From the NCBI GenBank assembly GCA_040880465.1, contig JBBDIK010000003.1, positions 62,001 through 126,000 on the forward strand: a DNA stretch of 64,000 bases. Reading direction: 5' to 3'. Under the pieces are notes generated by a model. It worked only from the letters and a program-made list of their open reading frames with translations. It ran no database searches and was not told the DNA's origin. Source of the DNA: JBBDIK01 sp040880465. GTDB taxonomy: Bacteria > Actinomycetota > UBA4738 > JBBDHU01. Positions within the stretch are counted from its first letter, which is position 1. Each line of letters begins with the position of its first letter. The translations under genes and the position numbers were made by a program. Below, in pieces: positions 17,070-23,905 of the stretch.

Positions 17070-17701
17070 GCGACCAGCATGGATTCACCGTATGGTTCAC
17101 CGGCCTCTCCGGGTCAGGGAAGTCTACGATCGCCGAGATGCTCTTTCATGAGTTCCAGGCGCGCGGCATGAACACCGAGATCCTCGACGGTGACGAGGTT
17201 CGCAAGAACCTGTCGAAGGGCCTCGGGTTCTCGAAGGAGGACCGCGACACGAACATCATGCGTATCGGCTACGTCGCCAACCTGCTGACCCGCAACGGCG
17301 TGGCGACCATCTGCTGCCCGATCAGTCCGTACAAGGAGACCCGCGATGCGTGTCGCGAGATGATCGGCGGGAATTTCGTCGAGGTCCACGTGCACGCCAC
17401 GATCGAGGAGCTGTCGGAGAACCGCGACCCGAAGGGGTTGTACAAGAAGGCGCTGGCCGGCGAGATCAAGGACTTCACCGGCGTCGATCCGAACTCCCCG
17501 TACGAGGCGCCAGAGGACCCCGAACTGAAGGTCGACACGATGGTCCAGACCCCCGAAGAGTCGCTTCAGTCCGTGCTCAGCCGGCTCAAGGAGCTCGGCT
17601 ACATCGAGAGCGCCGAGGTCATGGTCGAGGGTGACCGGGCGCACTCCGGCCTTACGGACCTGCGCGTCGACGGGTCCGGGACCGTCGTCAAGGAGTCCTA
17701 A
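17066..17701 (+). CDS. cysC: adenylylsulfate (APS) kinase
   Basis: Phosphorylates APS to PAPS, the activated sulfate used for sulfotransfer or assimilation. P-loop GLSGSGKST is at 13-21, DGDEVRKNLSKGLGFSKEDRD is the APS-binding region, and YKETRDACRE and GLYKKALAGEIKDFTG follow, all typical. 211 residues, slightly longer than many CysC, with a polar C-terminal extension after the LKELGYIE segment. GTG 17066 overlaps the phosphohydrolase stop. No ATP sulfurylase lies nearby. Confidence 0.93.
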   Translation: MSDQHGFTVWFTGLSGSGKSTIAEMLFHEFQARGMNTEILDGDEVRKNLSKGLGFSKEDRDTNIMRIGYVANLLTRNGVATICCPISPYKETRDACREMIGGNFVEVHVHATIEELSENRDPKGLYKKALAGEIKDFTGVDPNSPYEAPEDPELKVDTMVQTPEESLQSVLSRLKELGYIESAEVMVEGDRAHSGLTDLRVDGSGTVVKES

Positions 17702-17747
17702 CGACCACGCACGACTCCGGCGCTTCCGAGGCACGCGAAGCCCCTGG

Positions 17748-17753
17748 TAGCAT
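17748..17753 (+). promoter_or_regulatory. -10 box (TAGCAT) of the guaB3-guaA operon
   Basis: TAGCAT fits TANNNT and ends 6 nt before ATG 17760 of a short upstream ORF, the same spacing as the leaderless genes of this window. Confidence 0.45.
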
Positions 17754-17759
17754 CGTGTG

Positions 17760-17834
17760 ATGGAGCTTCCGCACGCGCCCGCCTTCCTCCGAAGAGGCGG
17801 GCGTTTCGCGTTCCGGAACCAGATGGCGAGGTAG
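17760..17834 (+). CDS. putative 24-codon leader peptide upstream of guaB3
   Basis: ATG 17760 lies 6 nt after a TAGCAT box, so it would be the first codon of a leaderless mRNA. The frame encodes 24 residues (begins MELPHAPAFLRRGG, ends NQMAR). Its TAG (17832-17834) overlaps the Shine-Dalgarno AGGAG of guaB3, so translation of the two could be coupled. The frame also spans a strong hairpin. It could be chance, since the ORF is short; the spacing and the stop/SD overlap are the arguments for it. Confidence 0.4.
   Translation: MELPHAPAFLRRGGRFAFRNQMAR
17776..17806 (+). promoter_or_regulatory. attenuator-like hairpin in the guaB3 leader
   Basis: CGCCCGCC (17776-17783) and GGCGGGCG (17796-17803) form a perfect 8-bp stem, extended inside by TTC/GAA, and TTT follows. 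Flanking TTCCG (17767-17771) can pair with CGGAA (17814-17818), extending the structure. The hairpin lies within the 24-codon ORF, so ribosomes would disrupt it. Confidence 0.5.
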
Positions 17835-17841
17835 GAGAGTC

Positions 17842-19002
17842 ATGGAGATCGAGATCGGTGCGGGCAAGACGGCGCGGCGGGCGTACGGGTTCGACGAGGT
17901 CGCGATCGTTCCCTCGCGGCGGACGCGCGATCCCGAGGACGTGACGATCGAATGGGAGATCGATGCATACACCTTCCCGCTGCCGATGATGGCCTCGGCG
18001 ATGGACGCTGCCGTTTCCCCGGCCACGGCCATCCAGATAGGCAAGCTGGGCGGCCTCGCGTGCCTGAACCTCGAGGGTCTGCAGACGCGCTACGAGGACC
18101 CCGAGCCGCTGTTCCAGGAGATCGCCGAACTCCCCGATGAGAAGGCCACCCGGCGGATGCAAGAGATCTACCAGGAGCCCGTCAAGGACGACCTCATCGT
18201 CAAGCGGATCCAGGAGATCAAGGAGGGCGGGGTCATCGCCTGCGCGTCCCTCACGCCGCAGCGGGTCGAGCAGTACGCGAAGCTGGTCGTGGACGCGGAG
18301 CTCGACATCCTGGTGATCCAGGGCACGGTCGTTTCCGGCGAGCATGTCTCGAGTCAGCACGAGCCGCTGAACCTGAAGGAATTCATCCCGGCGTTCGACA
18401 TCCCCGTGATCGTCGGCGGATGTGCCTCGTATGCGACCGCGCTGCACCTGATGCGGACCGGCGCGATCGGCGTCCTGGTCGGCGTCGGTCCGGGGAACGC
18501 GTGCACGACCCGCGGGGTGATCGGCGTCGGCGTTCCGCAGGCGACGGCCATCGCCGACGCCGCCGGCGCTCGGATGCAGCACCTGCACGAGACCGGCCGC
18601 TACTGCCACGTCATCGCCGACGGCGGGATGCGCACGGGCGGGGACATCGCCAAGGCCATCGCGTGCGGGGCGGATGCGGTCATGATCGGCTCACCGCTGA
18701 CCCGCGCCGAGGAGGCGCCGGGCCGCGGGTACCACTGGGGGATGGCCACGTTCCACCCGACGTTGCCGCGCGGCGCCCGCGTGAAGACCCAGCAGGCTGC
18801 CTCGCTCAAGGAGATCCTGGTCGGTCCCGCGCACGAGAACGACGGGACGTTCAACCTCTTCGGGGCGCTGGCGACCTCGATGGCCACGACCGGCTATGCC
18901 ACCATCAAGGAATTCCAGAAGGCCGAACTGGTCATCGCACCGTCGATCAAGACCGAGGGCAAGACGTACCAGACCCAGCAGCACGTCGGGATGGGCCACT
19001 GA
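17842..19002 (+). CDS. guaB3: GuaB3 family IMP dehydrogenase-related protein
   Basis: TIM-barrel member of the IMPDH/GMP reductase family without CBS domains. It has the active-site Cys loop GVGPGNACTTRGV, the phosphate-binding IADGGMRTGGDIAKA, and the C-terminal flap region. 386 residues match the GuaB3 subclass found in actinobacteria and cyanobacteria. It likely oxidises IMP to XMP or a related purine step. It is followed 18 nt later by guaA, which uses XMP. AGGAG precedes ATG 17842. Confidence 0.88.
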   Translation: MEIEIGAGKTARRAYGFDEVAIVPSRRTRDPEDVTIEWEIDAYTFPLPMMASAMDAAVSPATAIQIGKLGGLACLNLEGLQTRYEDPEPLFQEIAELPDEKATRRMQEIYQEPVKDDLIVKRIQEIKEGGVIACASLTPQRVEQYAKLVVDAELDILVIQGTVVSGEHVSSQHEPLNLKEFIPAFDIPVIVGGCASYATALHLMRTGAIGVLVGVGPGNACTTRGVIGVGVPQATAIADAAGARMQHLHETGRYCHVIADGGMRTGGDIAKAIACGADAVMIGSPLTRAEEAPGRGYHWGMATFHPTLPRGARVKTQQAASLKEILVGPAHENDGTFNLFGALATSMATTGYATIKEFQKAELVIAPSIKTEGKTYQTQQHVGMGH

Positions 19003-19020
19003 TGGGCGGGGCCTAGCCCC

Positions 19021-20565
19021 ATGGCGAACGAGGCCCCCCGCCCGGTCCTCGTCGTCGACCTGGGGGCGCAGTACGCACAGCTGATCGCCCGACGCGTCCG
19101 GGAATGCCACGTCTACTCCGAGATCGTCCGGCACGACGCCCCCCTCGACGACCTGAAGTCCATGCGGCCCGCGGGGATCATCCTGTCCGGCGGACCCGCG
19201 TCCGTCTACGAGGAGGGTGCGCCCTCGGTCGATCCCGCGATCTTCTCGCTGGGGGTACCGGTGCTCGGCATCTGCTACGGGCACCAGCTCATGGCTCGGT
19301 CGCTCGGTGGCGAGGTCGAAGCGACCGGACGGCGCGAGTACGGAGGGACGACCGTTCACGTCGACGACGCGGGCGTCCTCTTGCAGGACCTGACGGGGGA
19401 AGAGCAGGTGTGGATGAGCCACGGAGACGCGGTGACCCGCGCCCCGGACGGGTTCCGCGTGACGTCGCGCACGGACGCGATCCCGATCGCGTCGATGGAG
19501 GACCCCGAGCGGGGACTGTATGCGGTGCAGTTCCACCCGGAGGTGGTGCATACGCCGAAAGGCACGGCCATCATGAAGCGGTTCCTCTACGACGGTTGTG
19601 GACTCCTGCCGGACTGGACCCCGGCGAACGTCATCGAACGCAGCGTCGAGGCGATCAGGGCGCAGGTGGGTGGGTCCGAAGTTCTGTGCGCGCTCTCCGG
19701 CGGCGTCGATTCGGCCGTCGCGGCGTTGTTGGTCCACAAGGCGGTTGCAGCGCAGCTCACCTGCGTGTTCGTCGACACGGGGATGCTCCGTGAAGGTGAG
19801 CCCGAGCAGGTGGAGGAGACGTTCGGACGGCACTTCAAGGTGCCGCTCGTGCATGTCAAGGCGGCCGACCGTTTCCTCGCAAAGCTCGACGGGGTCACCG
19901 ACCCCGAGATCAAGCGCAAGGCGATCGGAGAGGAGTTCATCCGGGTCTTCGAAGAAGTCGCGCGGGATCACTCGGGTGCGCGCTTCCTGGTGCAGGGAAC
20001 GCTCTACCCCGACGTCATCGAGTCCGGGTCCACGACCGCCGCCAAGATCAAGAGCCACCACAACGTCGGTGGACTGCCCGAGGAAATGGACTTCGAGCTG
20101 GTCGAACCATTGCGTGACCTATTCAAGGACGAGGTCCGGCAGGTCGGGGCCGAACTGGGGCTGCCCGAGGAGATCGTGCAGCGGCAGCCGTTCCCGGGCC
20201 CGGGCCTGGCGGTGCGCATCGTCGGGGCGGTCTCTGCTGAGAACCTCGTGATGGTGCGCGGCGCCGACCGCGTCGTCCGCGAGGAGATCCGCCGCGCCGG
20301 TCTCGAACGCGAGACGTGGCAGGCCTTCGCCGTTCTCCTGGCGGACGTGCGGAGCGTCGGTGTGATGGGCGACGGTCGGACCTACGAGCATCCGGTCGTC
20401 ATCCGCGCGGTCACGAGCGAGGATGCGATGACGGCGGATTGGGCTCGGCTTCCCGGGGAGGTCCTCGACCGGATCTCCAGCCGGATAATCCGGGAAGTGC
20501 CCGGCGTCAACCGTGTGGCGTACGACATCACGTCGAAGCCACCGGGCACGATCGAGTGGGAGTGA
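19021..20565 (+). CDS. guaA: GMP synthase (glutamine-hydrolysing)
   Basis: Converts XMP to GMP using glutamine and ATP. The N-terminal class I amidotransferase domain has Cys85 in GICYGHQ and the FHPEVVH His/Glu pair; the ATP pyrophosphatase P-loop is LSGGVDSAVAALL (about residue 224 on). The dimerisation domain ends ITSKPPGTIEWE, the invariant GuaA C-terminus. 514 residues. It is downstream of guaB3 in the same operon and converges with the DUF4012 gene with 3 nt between stops. Confidence 0.96.
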   Translation: MANEAPRPVLVVDLGAQYAQLIARRVRECHVYSEIVRHDAPLDDLKSMRPAGIILSGGPASVYEEGAPSVDPAIFSLGVPVLGICYGHQLMARSLGGEVEATGRREYGGTTVHVDDAGVLLQDLTGEEQVWMSHGDAVTRAPDGFRVTSRTDAIPIASMEDPERGLYAVQFHPEVVHTPKGTAIMKRFLYDGCGLLPDWTPANVIERSVEAIRAQVGGSEVLCALSGGVDSAVAALLVHKAVAAQLTCVFVDTGMLREGEPEQVEETFGRHFKVPLVHVKAADRFLAKLDGVTDPEIKRKAIGEEFIRVFEEVARDHSGARFLVQGTLYPDVIESGSTTAAKIKSHHNVGGLPEEMDFELVEPLRDLFKDEVRQVGAELGLPEEIVQRQPFPGPGLAVRIVGAVSAENLVMVRGADRVVREEIRRAGLERETWQAFAVLLADVRSVGVMGDGRTYEHPVVIRAVTSEDAMTADWARLPGEVLDRISSRIIREVPGVNRVAYDITSKPPGTIEWE

Positions 20566-20568
20566 CGC

Positions 20569-22593
20569 TCAGACCGCGGCGGCCGAGAACGCTGGCCGGT
20601 TGAGGAAACCCCACACCTTCCCGAAGAACCCGCGTTCGAGTTCCAATCCCAGGTCTTTCCACTTGCCCACCTCGCCGGTCCACGTCGCGATGTCACCGTC
20701 GATGCGCACGTCGGGGTCGTCGGACTCGGCGAAGTGCATCCCTGCCGGGGCCCGAACGATGACGGTGCCGGTCGTCGGTCTGATGGTTGGTTGCCCCTGC
20801 AGGCGCAGGCGGTACGTCCCACCGCCGAAGTCGCCGTCCCATGCGTCCGGGAGCGTGAGCGTAGCGGCGAGCTCGCCGGTCGACTGCGGGGCGAGCCGCT
20901 CGTACACCCCGTAGAGCTGGAGGTCACCATCGCGCTCAGCTTGGACCGACTCCGGCTCACCAGCGGACGTGAACGCTTCGAGCCGGCATCCCAGGACACA
21001 GTAGAAGCCGACCTGCTGGTACGCATCGCCGGCCCTCAGGTGCTCGAAGTTGTCGTATGGATACGGCCCGAGGGCGTACGACGGCTTGGCCCCCTTGGGC
21101 GCGTCGTTGGTGTAGGTGGCCGTTGCCTCGGCGATCGCGGACCCGTCGGGCTGGAGGGTTATGTCGTAGGCGATGTCGGTGTCCAGGTAGAAGTCGATCT
21201 TGTTCCGAGACCAGTTGTTGACCGGCGCGGAGAAGAAATCCCAGTCCGCGCCGGGCGGTCCGAAGCTCCCGGCGACGCCCGCCTCGACGAACGAGGCTTC
21301 GACGACGGGGTCGGTCGAGTGCAGGAGCAAGTGCCCGTCGCCGCCCGCCTCGATCAGCGCTCCCAGGGCGGCGTCGGGGGGCGTGCGGGTGAGCAGGGCT
21401 CGCCATACATCGTGGGCCGCGGCGCCGAGGGATTCCTTCCGGGCCTCGGATTCCTCCGGCTCGAACGTCGTGTACACGCGGTTGGTCGTCAGAGGAACGA
21501 CGTTCTCGGCCGTGAGGGTGCCGAGGTCGCGGGTCTTCAGGGGGCCGGTTGCCCGGAGCATCGCCGATACCGCTTGAGGGTCTACGTAGACCGCGCCGTC
21601 CAGACGCGTTCCCGTCGCCTGCTCGTAGAGGCGCTCGAGGAACGTCGCGGCTTCTGGGAGTTGGGGCAGCAGGTTCGAGTCAACCGGGTATCGCGTCATG
21701 TCCAAGCCGAAGAAGGTTGGAACACCCTTCGGCTTAGGGTTGTCGGGCTGGGCCGGGAGTTCGTTGGTACTGCGGAACGGGGACAGGGACATCCGGCCAT
21801 CGCGGATCGTGAGGACGGCGATCTCTCCCGCGAATCCGCCCGTCGCCCGGAGCTCGGCGGGGTTCTGGGCGACGACGAGGTAGCGTCGGGTCCCGCCTGC
21901 GCCGGCGAACTCCGGGAAGGCCCCGACCATGGCCTCGACCGACCGGATCGCCGGCGCAGCCGTCCGCAAGCCGTCCCGCAATCCGTCCACGGCGCCGTCG
22001 ACCGGTCCGAGCAGGAAGGTCCGAGGGAGGTCACCGGCGATGGTTGTCGCCTCGTCCACCTGCGCGCGAGCCCGAACCAGCGCAGGCTGCAGGCGTTGCA
22101 ACGCCTCGATGGGGACACGGCCTTTCTCGGGTGCCAGCGAATCGAGACCTCGAGGCAGCTCGCCGACACCGGTCGTCAGGTCGACCCCCGCTTGAGAGAC
22201 GTGCACCCCGGATCGTGCCAGCCCGAGGAGCGCGTCTGCCGTGTTGCCGGCGAAGGGGACGAGGCCGAGGATCCGGAGAGCGGGGTTCCCGGCCTTGCCG
22301 GCGGCGGCGTCGAACGCGGTTCGGGCGTTCACGAAGGAGGCGCCGGCTTCCTCGACCTTTCCCTCGGCCATCAGCGAGCGCCCGGCGGTAAGGGCATCCC
22401 GGCCTTGCTGCATGAGCCGAGCGGCGCTGAGCGCCGGGAGGACGGCTAGGAGGCTGAGGATCGTCAGGATGGCCAGTGTGATGAGGCCGCCGACGAGCAC
22501 GCGCTTCGGCCAGCGGCGTGGTTTCGATCGAGACCGCGAGAGGCGGACGTGTCCGGACCGCACGCCGCGTGAGGAAGGCGATCGTTCGGTCAT
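20569..22593 (-). CDS. DUF4012 domain-containing membrane-anchored protein
   Basis: Basic cytoplasmic N-terminus, one transmembrane helix (VLVGGLITLAILTILSLLAVL), then a large outer domain of about 600 residues. The DUF4012 core is recognised by RRYLVVAQNPAELRATGGFAGEIAVLTIRDG and the Asp/Asn-rich segment that follows. DUF4012 proteins are widespread in actinobacteria next to surface-polymer and sortase genes; their reaction is unknown. ATG 22593 overlaps the sortase stop (ATGA), so the two are co-translated. 674 residues. A longer frame upstream reads through the sortase gene and is rejected. Confidence 0.82.
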   Translation of the reverse strand: MTERSPSSRGVRSGHVRLSRSRSKPRRWPKRVLVGGLITLAILTILSLLAVLPALSAARLMQQGRDALTAGRSLMAEGKVEEAGASFVNARTAFDAAAGKAGNPALRILGLVPFAGNTADALLGLARSGVHVSQAGVDLTTGVGELPRGLDSLAPEKGRVPIEALQRLQPALVRARAQVDEATTIAGDLPRTFLLGPVDGAVDGLRDGLRTAAPAIRSVEAMVGAFPEFAGAGGTRRYLVVAQNPAELRATGGFAGEIAVLTIRDGRMSLSPFRSTNELPAQPDNPKPKGVPTFFGLDMTRYPVDSNLLPQLPEAATFLERLYEQATGTRLDGAVYVDPQAVSAMLRATGPLKTRDLGTLTAENVVPLTTNRVYTTFEPEESEARKESLGAAAHDVWRALLTRTPPDAALGALIEAGGDGHLLLHSTDPVVEASFVEAGVAGSFGPPGADWDFFSAPVNNWSRNKIDFYLDTDIAYDITLQPDGSAIAEATATYTNDAPKGAKPSYALGPYPYDNFEHLRAGDAYQQVGFYCVLGCRLEAFTSAGEPESVQAERDGDLQLYGVYERLAPQSTGELAATLTLPDAWDGDFGGGTYRLRLQGQPTIRPTTGTVIVRAPAGMHFAESDDPDVRIDGDIATWTGEVGKWKDLGLELERGFFGKVWGFLNRPAFSAAAV

Positions 22594-23126
22594 GTCCGTT
22601 GCGCGAAGACCACGAGCCGCTGCTCGGCGGAGAAGCGAGGGGTACATGTGGTGAGGACGAGGGTCGGGCCCACGGTCGCGTCGGGGTCCGCCACCTGGAC
22701 GGCCGTCGGTGCGACGGTCTCGGTTCGGTACACGCGGTAGTCGAAGGTCCCGTGCTCGGTCTGGAGCTGGATCTTGTCGCCCTTGCCGAGCTTGTCGAGG
22801 TCCCAGAACGGGGCCTTGTAGGTGGTCCGGTGTCCGGCGATCGCGACCCGGCCATGCGGCTGCCACGGCAGCCTGGAATCGGGATACAGTCCTGGGCCGC
22901 GTTCGAGATCCTGGGTCGACGTGCCGTCCACCACGATCATGTCGAGGTCCATCCGGGGGATCACGATCTTCGCGACCGCGCTCCCGGGAACGCGCACGAT
23001 GTCATCGTCGGATGGCGGCGGAGTGGGGTGCTCGAGTTTGGTGTCGAACTCTTCGCGGAGTTCCGCCTGTGCCCGGTCGGTGACGAAGTTGGTACCCCAC
23101 AGCATCCAGAGGAGATACCCGGCCAC
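22590..23126 (-). CDS. class E sortase (N-terminus uncertain)
   Basis: Transpeptidase that cleaves an LPxTG-type signal and attaches the protein to the cell wall. Numbered from GTG 23126, the catalytic triad is His99 (VAIAGHRTTY), Cys161 (VLTTCTPRF) and Arg170 (SAEQR). The frame stays open upstream to 23243 and there encodes a typical sortase N-terminus: a cytoplasmic segment and the first half of the membrane helix. The only standard start, GTG 23126, lies inside that helix. The likely true start is a non-standard codon such as ATC 23243. It follows its presumed substrate gene and overlaps the DUF4012 gene. Confidence 0.85.
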   Translation of the reverse strand: MAGYLLWMLWGTNFVTDRAQAELREEFDTKLEHPTPPPSDDDIVRVPGSAVAKIVIPRMDLDMIVVDGTSTQDLERGPGLYPDSRLPWQPHGRVAIAGHRTTYKAPFWDLDKLGKGDKIQLQTEHGTFDYRVYRTETVAPTAVQVADPDATVGPTLVLTTCTPRFSAEQRLVVFAQRT

Positions 23127-23249
23127 GAAGGCTGCGGCGAGGAAACAAAGCTTCCCGAAGCTCCGAAGCGAGAAGCCCGCGCGATCCGCGGGCGTCTCGA
23201 CGAGCGATGGACTGACGACGGGCTCGGTCTGGGCAGTCGTGATGCCCGG

Positions 23250-23762
23250 TTACTTCTCCGTCGCGACCCGGCGCCGGCGTCCTGCGATGAGCGCGATACC
23301 CCCGGCGAGGACCAGCGCGATCAGCAGCAAGAGCCCGACCGAGATGTTCGAACCGGTGAACGGCAGCGCGCCGCCTCCGCCGCCTCCTCCGCCGGAAACG
23401 GCACCCCCTGAGATGACGATTCCGGTCGAGACGGACTGGGTGTTCTCACATGCCTGATCGAGGCCGACGACGGTGATCGTGTGGTTGCCGGCCGAGATGT
23501 CGTTGGGCAGGACGAGGTCGAAGTCGAACTTGTGGTCGCTGCCGACCGTAGCCGTTCCGACGAAGGCTCCGTCCAAGTAGATGCTGACCGTGGAGCCAGC
23601 GCACCAGTGGTTCCCGCTGACCAACGTGCTGCCGCCGGCGGTCGGGTTCGTGTTTCCGACGCTGACCGTCGGGCCTGGTGCGTACTGCTGCGCCGAAGCG
23701 GGCGGTGCCATGAACACCCCGATGACGGCCGCGAGTGCCACCGCGAGCCCCAGTCGCTTCAT
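23250..23762 (-). CDS. LPFTG-anchored surface protein, presumed sortase substrate
   Basis: 170 residues. Signal peptide RLGLAVALAAVIGVFMA (cleaved near ASAQQ), an Ig-like beta domain with one Cys pair (Cys54, Cys105), a run of eight glycines, and a complete sorting signal: LPFTG at 133-137, a hydrophobic helix and the tail GRRRR. ATG 23762 has AGGGG about 7 nt upstream; an earlier in-frame start at 23786 would only lengthen the leader. The stop is 7 nt before the extended sortase frame. It is a small stalk-like wall protein of unknown binding partner. Confidence 0.85.
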   Translation of the reverse strand: MKRLGLAVALAAVIGVFMAPPASAQQYAPGPTVSVGNTNPTAGGSTLVSGNHWCAGSTVSIYLDGAFVGTATVGSDHKFDFDLVLPNDISAGNHTITVVGLDQACENTQSVSTGIVISGGAVSGGGGGGGGALPFTGSNISVGLLLLIALVLAGGIALIAGRRRRVATEK

Positions 23763-23892
23763 CCCTAACCCCTTTCGCGAGCGCATGAGTTCGATATACG
23801 TCGGGACAGCCTAGCGTGCTCGGACCGTGCCCGCAATCCTTGCCCCCTCTTACCTAGGGTCGGGTGGAGCGGGGGGCCCCTTGAGCCCTGCC

Positions 23893-23898
23893 TACAAT
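23893..23898 (+). promoter_or_regulatory. -10 box (TACAAT) of uvrD/pcrA
   Basis: TACAAT ends 7 nt before GTG 23906, predicting a leaderless mRNA. There is no Shine-Dalgarno. Confidence 0.55.
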
Positions 23899-23905
23899 AC
23901 ACGGC

